A stretch of 64,000 nt of DNA from Aplectana chamaeleonis. Its lineage: Eukaryota; Nematoda; Chromadorea; Rhabditida; Cosmocercidae. Shown here one piece after another: positions 11,802 through 22,315 of this stretch. The stretch's first letter is position 1, and every line of letters starts with the position of its first letter. The position numbers and the translations under genes are program-made. The notes below the pieces were generated by a model. The model did not search any database. It was not told where the DNA came from and saw only the letters and a list, made by a program, of their open reading frames with translations. The stretch lies in the NCBI GenBank assembly GCA_029168955.1, contig JAPDOI010000418.1:241001-305000 (forward strand), read 5' to 3'.

Positions 11802-11941
11802 TGGCCCGGATCGTACTGATACCTGGCATTCCTCACTGCTCGTTGGCGCAGACTCGGTGCCCACATGCTACAACATATGCGCACCGAGTCGGTGCCAACG
11901 AACAACTAGAAACGCAAAGTATCAGTACAATCCGTGCCGAC
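11802..11941. mobile_element. 140-bp palindromic element, copy 2
   Basis: Outer arms CCCGGATCGTACTGATAC / GTATCAGTACAATCCGTG; inner arms GTTGGCGCAGACTCGGTG / CACCGAGTCGGTGCCAAC, loop containing ACAACATATG. It abuts the GTTAGGTCC-ended MITE that starts at 11947, so one probably inserted beside or into the end of the other. Confidence 0.75.
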
Positions 11942-11946
11942 TGTAT

Positions 11947-12168
11947 GGCTAGGTCCTTGGCTTGTTCCCTCAGGGAAAAAATCTGAGTCTCACCCGCAGC
12001 TCGCAAGGGCGGTCGCGTGCGCCGGCCCGCTAATCGATTCACGCCCAAAGAAGAGCGCACCTGATCTGCTTACCATACCGTCGGCTGCCGGTGGGATTTA
12101 AACCGCTCGCGCCAGCCGCGGGTGAGATTTGAATGTTATTTCTTGAGTGAACAAGCCATGGACCTAAC
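11947..12168. mobile_element. GTTAGGTCC-ended MITE, copy 2
   Basis: Ends GCTAGGTCCTTGGCTTGTT / complement GTTAGGTCCATGGCTTGTT, about 220 bp. Inner TCACCCGCAGCTCG and CGCGGGTGAGATTTGAA arms and CCCGCTAATCGATTCACG match the copy at 2949-3163. Confidence 0.75.
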
Positions 12169-12996
12169 TGTACCTTCCACAAATAAGGAATATATTTTCC
12201 TAATCCGTTTTCAAGCGCAAACCCACCACTGTTCCTCTCAGACTAGCGCATTTTGCATGAGTTTTGACTTGTGAATACAGGGACGAATGGGACTGGATAG
12301 CTAGTCAACGGCTACGCATGAAATTTTCAGACGAAAAAAAGTACAATTTGAGGAAAAAGATAATTTTTTTGCAGTGAAATTTTTCACGAGCCGCCAGTAA
12401 ATTAAAAAACCAAGAGACAAAAAAAATAATGCAACCGTAGAGGTCGTAGAAATTTTGAAAATTTTTCGAAGAAAAAAAGAAATTTGGGGGGCGGGGCTCG
12501 TGAAAATTTTCTTCCAAACCACTTGGCAAGCTAAAATGAAATACTAATTATAGTCGCCCGGGATTAGTCGGTGTGCTGAATACAAAGTTGATGTATATTT
12601 GTAAAGGGGGGATCGTAAGAAAACTTCAATTTTTTTCCAAAATTTTGGTTTTACAGGGGGGTCAAAGCCACGCCTAAAATTGGCGCAAGGTCTGCTCAAC
12701 CCTGCTGACGACTGATAGCCGACGAAAAATTTCCGACTCAGTGCACTAATTTGCGGCCACCAAACGCCAAGAATGCCATCCAACCACCAGTCGAACGTCA
12801 GTAGAATTCAGGTCAGCGCGTTTATCGACCTGACTGACCGCAGATGAGTGACAAAGTTGAGACAGATAGAATGTTGAGCGATGACAAATCAAACCCACCG
12901 TCCTACCGCCGTTGCTGCTGATAGCGAAAGGCCTGATAGGAACAGTTATCGGCGGGAGTTTTGAAAATTGAACTGTGTCATAGATGACGTACTGAA
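12169..12996. repeat. Gene-free, includes hAT-like fragment
   Basis: Near 12600-12710 a degraded CAGGGTTGAGC-family right end (GGTCTGCTCAACCCTG) is visible. The minus-strand frames at 12301-12529 are phenylalanine- and lysine-rich products of A/T runs and do not look coding. Confidence 0.4.
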
Positions 12997-13156
12997 GTGG
13001 GACAGGGAATCTCTACACAGCGAGGGATGAGTTGTCTCGCCCTTTGCCGCTCAAATTCCACTCGGGACCACTTTGCTTGAATTGAGTAGCGCGACGTGTC
13101 GAACTCCAAAAATGGAACAGCTTCTCCCACTGCGTGTAGAGACCCCTATCCCTAGT
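12997..13156. mobile_element. GGGACAGGG-ended MITE, copy 1
   Basis: About 160 bp with ends GGGACAGGGAATCTCTACAC and the complement of GTGTAGAGACCCCTATCCC. The interior ATTCCACTCGGGACCACTT...GACGTGTCGAACT is shared with 44694-44871. No protein is encoded. Confidence 0.65.
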
Positions 13157-13254
13157 GAAATAGATACGCAGCAGACATATAGTCAGTAGACTTTGACGAG
13201 AACAATGTAGAAAGCAGTTGGCGTCACAGTCAAATAATATTTCACCTATAACTA

Positions 13255-13533
13255 TAGTGCTTATCTGGGCCGAATTCCGGTCCGCAGTTGCGTCTCGATA
13301 CGCTTTGCGGCCGCACGCTCTCGAGTCAGAAGAGCTTCCAGCGCCGCGGCAGCCGATCTGCTGACTCTAGGTGGGTTTTGGAAACAGGAAACTAAGAAAT
13401 ATTGGAGAAATTCGAATAAAAAAGCCACATCGAGTCGGCTTTAGCGCTGGAAACCCGTCTGACTCGAGCGCGTGCGGCCACAAAACGTGTCGAGACGCAA
13501 TTGCGGACCGGAATTTGGCCCAGATAAGCACAA
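13255..13533. mobile_element. TA-flanked palindromic MITE, copy
   Basis: Member of the 1613-1891 family: AGTGCTTATCTGGGCCGAA at left, TTGGCCCAGATAAGCAC at right, internal GTCGGCTTTAGCGCTGG. The outermost two bases at each end have diverged, but TA remains at both edges. Confidence 0.8.
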
Positions 13534-14372
13534 TAGTTTTCCAAGGTCAATTTGCCCATTCTATTCCGACGCGCCTTAAACGAGTCCTAAACATTAGATG
13601 TGACTCATTCCCTTTCGACTATCAGTAAGATCATCCAGGCTTTTCACTATCCAAAAACATTTTTTCAACTATTCAACAGAACTGAGTCCATATAAATTGA
13701 ACTGCCTCGTAACGGAAGTTTCGTGCCATCCGACTTTGCTGCTTCTCAAAACTCTCAGCGCCGTGGATCCCTGACATTGCTCACTCGCGTGCGTACGCGT
13801 CACGGTCCCATGTCTGCCGCACGCGCGTCGAACGCGGAAAACCCACAATTGTGTGGAAGGCCATTCAGCACCAGTAAAGTTCAATATCATGCACGTCTCT
13901 ACTATAAAGTATTTACTTAGCCAATAATCGATTTTTTTGTCAAAAAATCGCTTTTAATATTATTCCGACTTCTAGAAAAATATCGATATTTGATGAAAAG
14001 AAGACTACTCAGTATGGACTTGCCCACAAAACATGACTCTGAATTTTTGCGCCCAAAACTGGTCGGATGAAGCCGAAAAGACTGAAGCTGCAAACTCCGA
14101 CGCGAGCGTCATTACCTAGCCGTCAGAAAGCTCTAATGCACGATTAACTCTCGCACCTTTGGTGGTTTGCTTCAAAGACTATGGAGGCACCCAAAAGGCT
14201 CTGCACTGAAGATTTACACAGAATTGCATCTTAGAATCCTAATATTGCCCTATTTTTCGAAGCGGATAGAAGCATAAGATAGAAAACAATCCATTTGGCC
14301 AAAAGGCCAATGCTGAGAGCTGGGAGTCTCGATCAGGTAAAATTCTATATAGAACTAACAGATTGAAGCTAA
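13534..14372. other. Gene-free stretch
   Basis: Overlapping open frames on both strands at 13669-13920 are no longer than expected by chance. No repeat family recognised. Confidence 0.35.
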
Positions 14373-15310
14373 TATTTCCCGCCAGTTCACTTTGACGATT
14401 TTTAAACTATTCAGCGCTGGCCCATCGGCCATATGCGAAATTCCTATCGAAAGCACAAACTTATTCATCTATCTAATGCTGCCTCCCACTTGTGCAAAAC
14501 GCCTGCTCACTTGCGAGATATGTACATGCTATAATTCAGTGGTAATCTTCGGTAATGAGCATCTTTGAGTACTTCTATTTACTTTGAGATGAGCCACGAA
14601 ACCTGGTAGAGTTGACAAGATATTTGAGCCACCTTAGAACTGAATAATAGCGTTTGCTGAAAATTTCGACGGAGCGCAATTATTGATTTTTAACGGATTT
14701 AGTGATTTTGCCATATCCGCCTTATCTCAAAAGTTTCGGCCTCGAAGCTTCAAAATAAAGTATAATGGACAGTCTCTCACTCAATAGTATTTTCTCTTCA
14801 ATTATCGATTGGTTTCTCTCCGAAACTGATAAAAATGGCGAAAATCGAGCTATCAAAAAATGATCGATAATCGACGAAAAAATACTATTGAGTGAGGACT
14901 TGGCCATCATACTTAGCTTTGCAGATTCGAGGTCGAAACTTATCGGATAAGCCACAAAAGACCGGAAAAATAGCGGAATCACAAAATCCGCTAAAAATCA
15001 ATAATTACGCTCTGCCGAAATTTTCCGCAGACGCTATCAACTTGTTTTGAGGCGACTGAAATATCCTGCCAACTCTGGCAGGTTTGATGGTTTACCACAA
15101 AGTGAATAGAAGCACTCAAAGATGCTCAGTGCTGAGAATTACCACTGAATTACAGCATATATTACGAAATGACACAAATGAGCATTCTTTGGCCCAAGTG
15201 GAAGGCAGCGTTAGATAGAAAAGAATGTGTTTTCGATCGGTATATCACATTTGGCCAAAAAACTAATACTGAAAGGTTCAAAAATCGCCAAATTAAGAGG
15301 CGAGAAACTT
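14373..15310. mobile_element. Foldback element, copy 2 (uninterrupted)
   Basis: Left arm from CCCGCCAGTTCACTTTGACG, right arm ending GGCGAGAAACTT, with paired inner arms (GCTGCCTCCCACTTGTGC with CAAGTGGAAGGCAGCG; AATAGTATTTTCTCTTCAAT with its near complement). It aligns with 3528-4658 but lacks the tRNA-like insertion, so it serves as the empty-site comparison. Confidence 0.7.
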
Positions 15311-16500
15311 CAGAAAGTGAAGGCAAGAAAGAGAATACTGTTCCTACATCACAAAAACCTGCATTTACTTTTTTAGGATAAGGGGCTGTCGTCCCCTAGA
15401 AACAGCCCGTTTCCTCCTACACTTCGCTCCAACAGGGACTACTTCTTCACAAGGAAACATGAGCATCACGAAATTCTATAACAGAAAAAGAAAACACGCA
15501 CAACGGATGCCGGCTGAATCAGTCAGTCTCAGTGCAGAAGGGTGAACCCACCTGCGACTGAACGAATGAATGGCTGGCCCTCCCACCATCTAATCAATAC
15601 CACACAGCGTATATCCACAAAACGGCCCTTCGCCGAGTCATAGCAGAAAGAAACGCCGTCGACTTTCGAAAAGGGCAATCGATCCTTGAGAAATTTCGTA
15701 AACATGAACTGTAAGCCTATTTGGGGTCCAAGATTCTTCAAATCACGGCAAACTGTCCCATTTTCCATAGAAAAACCATATATTTCGGTAAAACAGACCC
15801 AAACCTCCTGTGGAGTTAGCGTAAAAAACCTTCTCGGAGCACAACAGGGGTCAAGCGAGCCGTTGTATACGAGCTAAGACTGCCATTCCCATAATACCTA
15901 AGGTTTCGAATGATTTCACGACTCCCCTCCCACCACCTAAACTGTTGTTTTTGGGCAGTTGATCTTACGACCCACACTCTAATCTTCAATTTCTGCACCG
16001 ACCCCCTCACCACCAGCAGAAAAATTACACCACCGCGCTTGACCCCAAGTACAAAAAAAGTCACTTAGGCGAGAAAACATGTCACGTCCGTTCGCTATTC
16101 AATGTGTGATCAAGAATTATGGATGGACACTTTGGTGCCAATAGAGACGGGTCAGCGGGTGAATAAGACCTAATATAAACATGTCAAGAGCCTCTGTTGA
16201 GCGCGCGCATCTGCCACGCCTGGCCGGACATGGCCTGCCGCAAAAATATGGAGACAGTCGATGGACTTCCTTCGAAATTTCAAAAAACGAATATTACGAT
16301 TTTTTTGAGGGATCTAAAAAAAGATTTTATATAGAGCTTGTAAGGATTTCTGAGCCCATTTGGTACGTCACAAAAGGTATAGGAGGTGGTTCTCAGAACT
16401 TCGGCTCAAAAAGGAGAAATTGGGAAGATCAAACGAAATATTGTTAAAAAATGACATTCCTAGGCCAAGTCGTAAAGAGGTTTTCATACTCCTTGAGGCC
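15311..16500. other. Gene-free stretch
   Basis: The 79-codon and 88-codon frames at 15529-15768 (minus) and 16181-16447 (plus) lack splice or composition support. A hAT-like fragment (AGCGAGCCGTTGTATACG near 15855) and its apparent other end (CCGCGCTTGACCCCAAG near 16035) suggest one decayed CAGGG-type copy at about 15846-16050. Confidence 0.35.
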
Positions 16501-16610
16501 AGCGCGTAACGCGCGGGCGTGGCGTTGGAGTATGAGTGGCCTGACGTCATGCCCGCGCGGCACTTGCGTGAAGCTCGCTCTGCCATGACGACGACAGCTG
16601 TAACGATTTT
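16470..16610. repeat. Dispersed 'GTGGCGTTGGAGTATGA' repeat, copy 1
   Basis: GGCCAGCGCGTAACGCG, then GTGGCGTTGGAGTATGAGTG, then CGTGAAGCTCGCTCTGCC. Related segments lie at 17145-17240 (minus), 31600-31690 and 32065-32185 (minus). In one frame copies 1 and 4 resemble each other as protein (EYEWP followed later by ARS.M), but the DNA is also similar, so coding origin is not shown. Confidence 0.5.
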
Positions 16611-17030
16611 TTCATCATTTTCATTATTAATCCATCATCAATTTAATTCCATTTCATATTGGTTCATTCCAGTACTATCTTGCTTTTTTGGAAAAGTTAA
16701 GGCCCAATTTTTTACGCTCCGCCATAGCGTCGCCGCTGGAGTCTTCATAAGGGGTCCGCAGAGTTGAAGTTGCGGCGTTGCTCGCGGCGACGTACAGCAC
16801 TGGGTGATGTAATATCGATTACATTCAGCGACGATGGCGACAGGAGCAGCTTGAAGGGCGACGAGGGGACACCGCAGAGTGTTTCGACGCTGCGACGGCC
16901 CTACATGACTGCCAGCGAGCGACAACCCACGCCGCGACAATATTCTTTCGGAACATTTTTGTCGCCGCGTCAAGGCTGACGCTCGGCGACCACTCGCCAG
17001 TCTCTGCAACTCTGCAGGACCCTATGGGCC

Positions 17031-17141
17031 GGGATCATACTTCCAGCGGCGAGCGACGAGACGCAATGTTTACCGTCAATATCGACCGACAATCGATATG
17101 CCTCGCATGCACTGTCGCTGGTTGCGTGAAGTATGATCAAG
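17031..17141. mobile_element. GGATCATACTTC-ended MITE, copy 1
   Basis: About 110 bp with ends GGGATCATACTTCCAGCG / complement of GCGTGAAGTATGATCAAG. The interior GCAATGTTTACCGTC..ATCGACCGACAATCGATATG is itself partly palindromic. Copies at 35808-35923 and 61987-62101 (the latter inside a larger TTAA element). Confidence 0.7.
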
Positions 17142-17144
17142 GGC

Positions 17145-17985
17145 ATAGTCTTCGCAAGCGCGTCACGCGCGCATAGGAAGCATTCATACTCAATCGCCAC
17201 GCTCGCGTGTGCCGCGATGGTGTTGAGGAGCATGAATTGCACCTAAGCCAACATGATATTGAAAATTTCCTTTTATATAGTTTTTATTGAATTTTTTTTA
17301 AAATTTCTGCACCTTATTTACTAATTTTGTGTGTATACAGATTACAGATATTGTCACCTACAAACGCTCAAATTTTTTTAAGAATTTTCCAACTCACTGG
17401 ATATGTTCAAAGTTTTAGGCACCGGAAGGGCGGAGGCGGTCCCAACTCTATTGACATCCAACACAAAAGCCCGTTTGGGTCTGAAGAGGGATGACCTATC
17501 AGGGTACGGCACGAGGTGTGGACAAGGCCAATGGTACTCCGACCCCCCCCCCCCTGTAAGAACATTTTCCGACGATTTTCCCAGACCCCCCCCAGAGCGC
17601 TTAGTGGTGTCTTCTTCTTGTCAAGCCTTAGGAAAAAGAACCGTTTCAAAAAAGCCGTGATTCACTTGATCGCCCGGCGGAGCTCAGACCCCCCCTCCAT
17701 CTATAGGAGGCTCAGCCCCCTTCTGTGAACATGCACACCCCGCGCCGAACCCTGTGACCTGTTTCGAATCGCTTCACAAACCACTTCTCAGAACTCTACG
17801 ACCCCCCCCCTCTCCCAAAGCATTTATCTCTGCGTGAAGCCCTTGCAACACCCCTCTCCTTTGCTTCATGACAGCACCCGCTTCACCAAAAATAGCAAAC
17901 TCTATTGGGACAACAACACTTTTCACACCACCCTTTCCGAAAATTTTCAAGTGTTTCGATATGCTGATACCATGTTGTTCTTGAA
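17145..17985. repeat. Gene-free, dispersed-repeat fragments and C runs
   Basis: Starts with a minus-strand copy of the GGAGTATGA repeat (17145-17240), followed by A/T-rich DNA. From 17400 there is GTCGTA/CGACCCCCC-type debris with runs such as CGACCCCCCCCCCC near 17540 and 17800. Open frames here reflect C/G runs. Confidence 0.4.
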
Positions 17986-18469
17986 GGCAGTGTCCACGAT
18001 AAAAACCATGTCTGATTTTTTGGTGGAGATCGGCAGCTGCGGGGCCTAGCGGAACCCTAACGTTGAAAAAACTGAGAAAATTGAGCTCGGAACGGTCCCC
18101 TACGGCCCCAAAGTTGGACACCCATCAGCTCGTCATCCCCAGATGCACTTTCCACGCCCACCGACGTGAACAAATGAATGCTCGAGATTGTGAGATGAGC
18201 GATGGTTCCCGATCAATAGCCCCGTTCTTCCCTTAATTCTCAACTTCTCTCTCTACTCAGGTCAGCTCGCAAAGATCGGCTACGAAAGACGGAAGTTACA
18301 AGCCTCGGACAACTCGTCCACCTTGATTCCTTAGCTCAATATTTGAGGGACCATAACTCCGTTCCCTGAAGGTCTTGTGCGATTGCAGAGATATCATTGG
18401 AATCAGCATGGGGCCGTTTTCAAGACAGGCGGAAAAACAGAAAAACGATTTCTATCGTGAACACTGCCT
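17986..18469. mobile_element. TTAA MITE, family AGGCAGTG, copy 1
   Basis: A 484-bp element with ends AGGCAGTGTCCACGATAA / ATCGTGAACACTGCCT, flanked by TTGA (decayed) and TTAA. Interior shared with 30312-30784: TCTCTCTACTCAGGTCAGCTC and CCTCGGACAACTCGTCCAC. Exact TTAA duplications are characteristic of piggyBac-type transposition. There is no transposase, so it is non-autonomous. Confidence 0.8.
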
Positions 18470-18524
18470 TTAATTTACTGATTCTCCAGTGCTTCCTACA
18501 ATTTTCTGGACCAGATCAGCGGAA

Positions 18525-18680
18525 TCCCTTTGACCGACTCCTCCTCTAAAGGTCCGCTCAGACCGAATCTAATGCAAATCAGCAACTTCACGCAACATAT
18601 CAAGCGTTTAGCGCCGCACCACTCCACAACTGGAATTCGATTTCGCGCGCCACGGGGGCGGCCATTTGAATTCCCGCCAG
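18525..18680 (+). other. Possible upstream coding segment beside 18681-18891
   Basis: One frame from about 18529 encodes TDSSSKGPLRPNLMQISNF and continues open through RFRAPRGRPFEFPP. The apparent proline-rich coding then shifts to another frame at the CCGCCAG|ATG junction (18680/18681). This could be a missed short intron, a frameshifted pseudogene or coincidence. It follows directly after the TTAA element. Confidence 0.2.
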
Positions 18681-18891
18681 ATGCCTGCACCCACACATTA
18701 CTTACCACATTACCCAGGAAATATACCATATGTCCCCAGTCGTTTGCAGCTGTTTTGCCCTTTTTCTCCACAATTAATGGTTCAGCCGATACCGCAAATG
18801 GTGCTGAATGAAAAAAATAGATGTCCACCAGCAAAAAGCCTAGTCTGGTTGGACTACCCTAAACTCAATAACACCTATCCATATGAATCCA
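18681..18891 (+). CDS. Candidate exon, proline-rich protein
   Basis: An open frame starts at ATG right after TTCCCGCCAG, an acceptor-like string, and runs about 70 codons to CCATATGAATCCA|GTAAGC, a consensus-like donor at 18892. The product begins MPAPTHYLPHYPGNIPYVPS and has further proline-containing stretches (PFSPQLMVQPIP, CPPAKSLVWLDYP). Codon choice looks natural, and the sequence is not part of any repeat family seen here. If the donor is ignored, the frame ends shortly afterwards at 18911. I do not recognise the protein. It could be one exon of a gene, a retrocopy or a chance frame; no downstream partner exon was identified. Confidence 0.3.
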
Positions 18892-18911
18892 GTAAGCTCT
18901 GTAAAACTTGA

Positions 18912-19200
18912 AAAACACGATTAATCGCCGACGTTTGGCAGCAAATTGCAAAAGCACCCTCAAAACTGGTTTGGTGGAGAGAGAAAGAGACTGTCCCATC
19001 TTCCAACATCACCCCTACCTACCCAGTAACAGGTCAGGACTATAAAAAGCCTGAAAGGAGAGCATCTTAATGAGCCCCTAGCTGACAGTTTGCAAAAAAA
19101 GTACAGATCGATAGGAGCCGAAACGGCGGCGTATGTTCAAAGACCATTGAAAAAGTATTGCAGCCGCGACGTGCGAAGGGGGGAATCGATGGACGCAGAG
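18912..19200. other. Gene-free stretch
   Basis: No coding or repeat signal I can name before the foldback arm begins. Confidence 0.3.
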
Positions 19201-19204
19201 GGGG

Positions 19205-19730
19205 AATCGCAGGGCCCCGGCAACGGCCATCGCCACGCCTTCCGCCGATGTCAGAGAAGCAAAAAAATCTGGGGGAAGGAAACAAAAATAACGCAAATGC
19301 CACTTTCTTTGGGGTGCAGTGAAGCGAGAACTACATGCTAGGGTTTACTGCTGGCTGGGAAGCTTCTGCTCCGGCCTAAGAAGAAAACTGCACAACACAC
19401 TGGGCGATACAAAGGCTATGACGTGGTCACTTGAGTGAAAAAAATGGATTAAGCCTGGAGTTTTTGCGAAGTGCAAGACTTAATCCATATTTTCGCGTGA
19501 AAGACCACGTCATAGTATTTGTATCGCACAGTGTGTCGTGCAGTTTTCGTCTTTGGCAGCAGCCGTAGCTTCCCAACAAGGCAGTAAACCTTAGCATGTC
19601 ACTCTCGTCTCACTGCACCCCAAAGAAAATGGCGTTAGCGTGATTTTTGTTTCTTCCCCTTAATTTTTGGCTTCAATGGCATCAAAAGAAGGCATGGCGG
19701 TGACCGTTGCCGGAGCCGCTGCGCAGGGCC
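19205..19730. mobile_element. Foldback (long inverted repeat) element
   Basis: Two arms of about 240 bp pair around a centre near 19460. Outer: CCGGCAACGGCCATCGCC with the complement of GGTGACCGTTGCCGG. Middle: TTTCTTTGGGGTGCAGTGA with TCACTGCACCCCAAAGAAA. Inner: CTATGACGTGGTCACTTG with its near complement AAAGACCACGTCATAG, and ATGGATTAAGCC with GACTTAATCCAT. No protein is encoded. Only one copy was seen in the window. Confidence 0.7.
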
Positions 19731-20200
19731 AAGGGGTTGCGAAATTTCGCAACGGGAGGGTGGGAGGGAGTCGCAAAAATTTCGGACAAAAAATTGAAAA
19801 TTTCTGGAAGCGATTTGAATTTGGCGTTCAAAAACGAATATTGAAGGCCATGAGGTGCCTTTTCAGTACTCCATACTCAAACATTTTTTTTTTGAGAAAA
19901 AGTGCCCAAAATTACACCTCCGGGGATAGCAAAAAATTGAATTTTTGGAAAAAAAGTTAATGACCGGAGGGGGGAGGGTCGCTCAGATTTCGAAAAATAA
20001 CACAGCGCCCCGCTTGACCGTGGGGGGATCGCAGAAAACTCTGAACCTAAAATGTAAATTTGGTGAAAGCATACCCAAAATTCTCGATATTTTTGATCAC
20101 CAAAGGAAAGAATCGTAGAAGTGCTCAGGTTTTAGACTGTTGAACGAACTTCTGGCTTCTGACAGTTTTCGTAATCATACATTATAATAAACGGCTAAGA
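19731..20200. repeat. hAT-like debris
   Basis: Contains GGGAGGGTCGCTCAG, CCCCGCTTGACCGTGGGG and related GTCGTA-family fragments near 19970-20030. No gene. A three-copy GTTGACC repeat at 20201-20221 leads into the minisatellite. Confidence 0.4.
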
Positions 20201-20224
20201 GTTGACCGTTGACCGTTGACCAGA

Positions 20225-22315
20225 GCATGTGCGGGACCCAGTTAGGAGAGCGCCAAGCGCCGGGGAGGTTGTACAGGACCCAAGTGGGAGTGTGCCGAGC
20301 GCCGAGAAAAGTGTGTTGGACCCGACTGGGAGTGCGTCGAGCGCCGTGTAGAGTGTGTTGGATCCAACTGGGAGTGTGCCGAGCGCCGGGGAGAGTGTGT
20401 TGGACCCGACTGGGAGTGCGCCGAGTGCCGGGGAATGTGCGTTGGACCCGACTGGGAGTGCGCCGAGCGCTGAGAATCATGTGTTGTACCGAAATGGGAA
20501 TTCGTCAAGCGCCGGGAAAAGCATGTTGAACCCAACAGGGAGTGCGCTGAGCGCCGGGTAAAGGGTGTTGGACCCAACATGGAGTGCGCTGAGCTCCGGG
20601 AAAAGTGCATCGGACCCAACTGCGAGTGCGCCGAGAAAAGTGTGCCGGACCCAGCTGGGAGTGCGCCGAACGCCGGGAAAGGTGTGTTGTACCCAACTGG
20701 GGATGCGTGAAGCGCCGGGTAAACTGTGTTGGACCCAATTTGGATTGCGCTGAGCGCCGGGGAAAGAGTAAGGGATTCTAGCGGGAGTGCGCTAAGCGCA
20801 GGCGAAGCAGTGTGGGACCCGACTGGGAGTGAGCCGAGCGCAGAGAAAAGTGTGTTGTACCCAAGCGGGAATACACTGAGCGCCGGAGAAAGTGTGTCGG
20901 ACCCAACTGCGAGCGCGCCGAGCGCCGAGAAAAGAGTGTTGGATCCGACTGGGAGTGCGTCGAGCGCCGGGGAAAGTGTGTTGGACCCGACTGGGAGTGC
21001 GCCGAGCGCCGGATAAACTGTGTTGGACCCAATTTAGATTGCGCTGAGCGCCAGGGAAAGTAAAAGAGATCCTAGCGGGAGTGCGCTAAGCGCAGGAGAA
21101 GCAGTGTGGGGCCCAACTAGGAGTGCGCCGAGAAAAGTGTGTTGTACCCAACTGGGAATGCTTGAAGCGCAAGGAAACGTTTGCGGGACCCAACTGGGAA
21201 TGCGTGAAGCGCCGGGTAAAGTGTGTGGGACCCAACCGGGAATGCGCCGAGTGCCGGGTAAAGTGTGTTGGACCCAACTTGGAGTGCGCTGAGCGCCGGA
21301 GAAAGTGTGGAACCCAACTGTGAGTGCTCCGAGCTCCAGGAAAAGTGTGTCGGATCCAACTACGAATGCGCCGAACGCCGAGAAAAGTGTATTGGACCCA
21401 AATGGGAGTGCGCCCAGCACCGGGGAACGTTTGCGGGACCCAACTGGGAATGCGCAAAGCGCCGGCGAAAGTGTGTGGGTCCCAACGGGGAGTGCGTCAT
21501 GCGCCGGGAAAAAAGTTTGTGGGACCCACCTGGGGATGCGCCAAGCGCCGGCGAAAGTGTACGGGACCCAACTGCGAGTGCGCTGAGCGCCAAAGAAAGT
21601 GTGGGACCCGAATGGGGTGCGCCGAGACCCGGGGAAAGTGTGTGGGACGTAAGTGGAAGTGCGCCATGCGCTGAGGAAAGTGAGTGGGACTCAAGAGGGA
21701 GTGCGCCAGGCGCCGCGAAAAGTGTGTGGGACCCAACTGGGGGTGCGCCAGGCGCCGCGAAAAGTGTGTGGGAAACAAGAGAGGGTGCGCCATGCACGGG
21801 GGAAAGTATGTGTGACCCAACTGGGGGTGCGCCAGCGCTGCGAAAAGTGTATGAGACCCAACTGAGCCCAACTGAGAGTGCGGGAAGCGCCGTGTAAAGT
21901 GTGTGGGACCCAACTGTGAGTGCTCCGAGCGTTGGGAAAAGTGTCCGACCCACCCGCGAGCGCGCCGAGCGCCAAGAAAAGGGTGTTGGACCCAACCGGG
22001 AGTGCGCTGAGCGTCGGAGAAAGTGTGGAAACCAACTGTGAGTGCTCCGAGCGCCAAGAAAAGTGTGACGGATCTGACTGCGAATGCGCCGAAAGCCGAG
22101 AAAAGTCTGTTGGACCCAACTGGGGTGCGCCATGCGCCGGGGGGGGGGGGGGGAGTATGTGGGACCCAACTGGGGGTGCGCCAAGCGCCGGGTAAAGTGT
22201 GTGGGGGCCAGGTGGGAGTGCGCCAGGCCCCGGGGAAAGTGTGTGGGACCCAACTTGGGGTGCGCCAGACCCCGGGGAAAGTGTACGAGATCGGACTGGG
22301 TTTCGAGAATCGATA
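20225..22315. repeat. 42-bp minisatellite, about 50 units
   Basis: Tandem units of the type GTGTGTTGGACCCAACTGGG + AGTGCGCCGAGCGCCGGGAAAA, normally 42 bp, that is 14 codons. Some units have lost an internal 7-bp CGCCGAG (near 20632 and 21126) or other short pieces (near 21305 and 22023), which shifts the frame. Units before about 21150 mostly read TTGGACCC; later ones mostly TGGGACCC, and units after 21690 carry GGTGCGCCAGGCGCCGCG. A 15-G run interrupts the array at 22139-22153. Long open frames on both strands (up to about 320 codons on minus) follow from the multiple-of-three period and are not evidence of translation. Confidence 0.95.

Noticed and set aside
13669..13920. Overlapping 73- and 65-codon ORFs
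   Set aside because: Opposite-strand mirror frames with no splice sites or biased composition.
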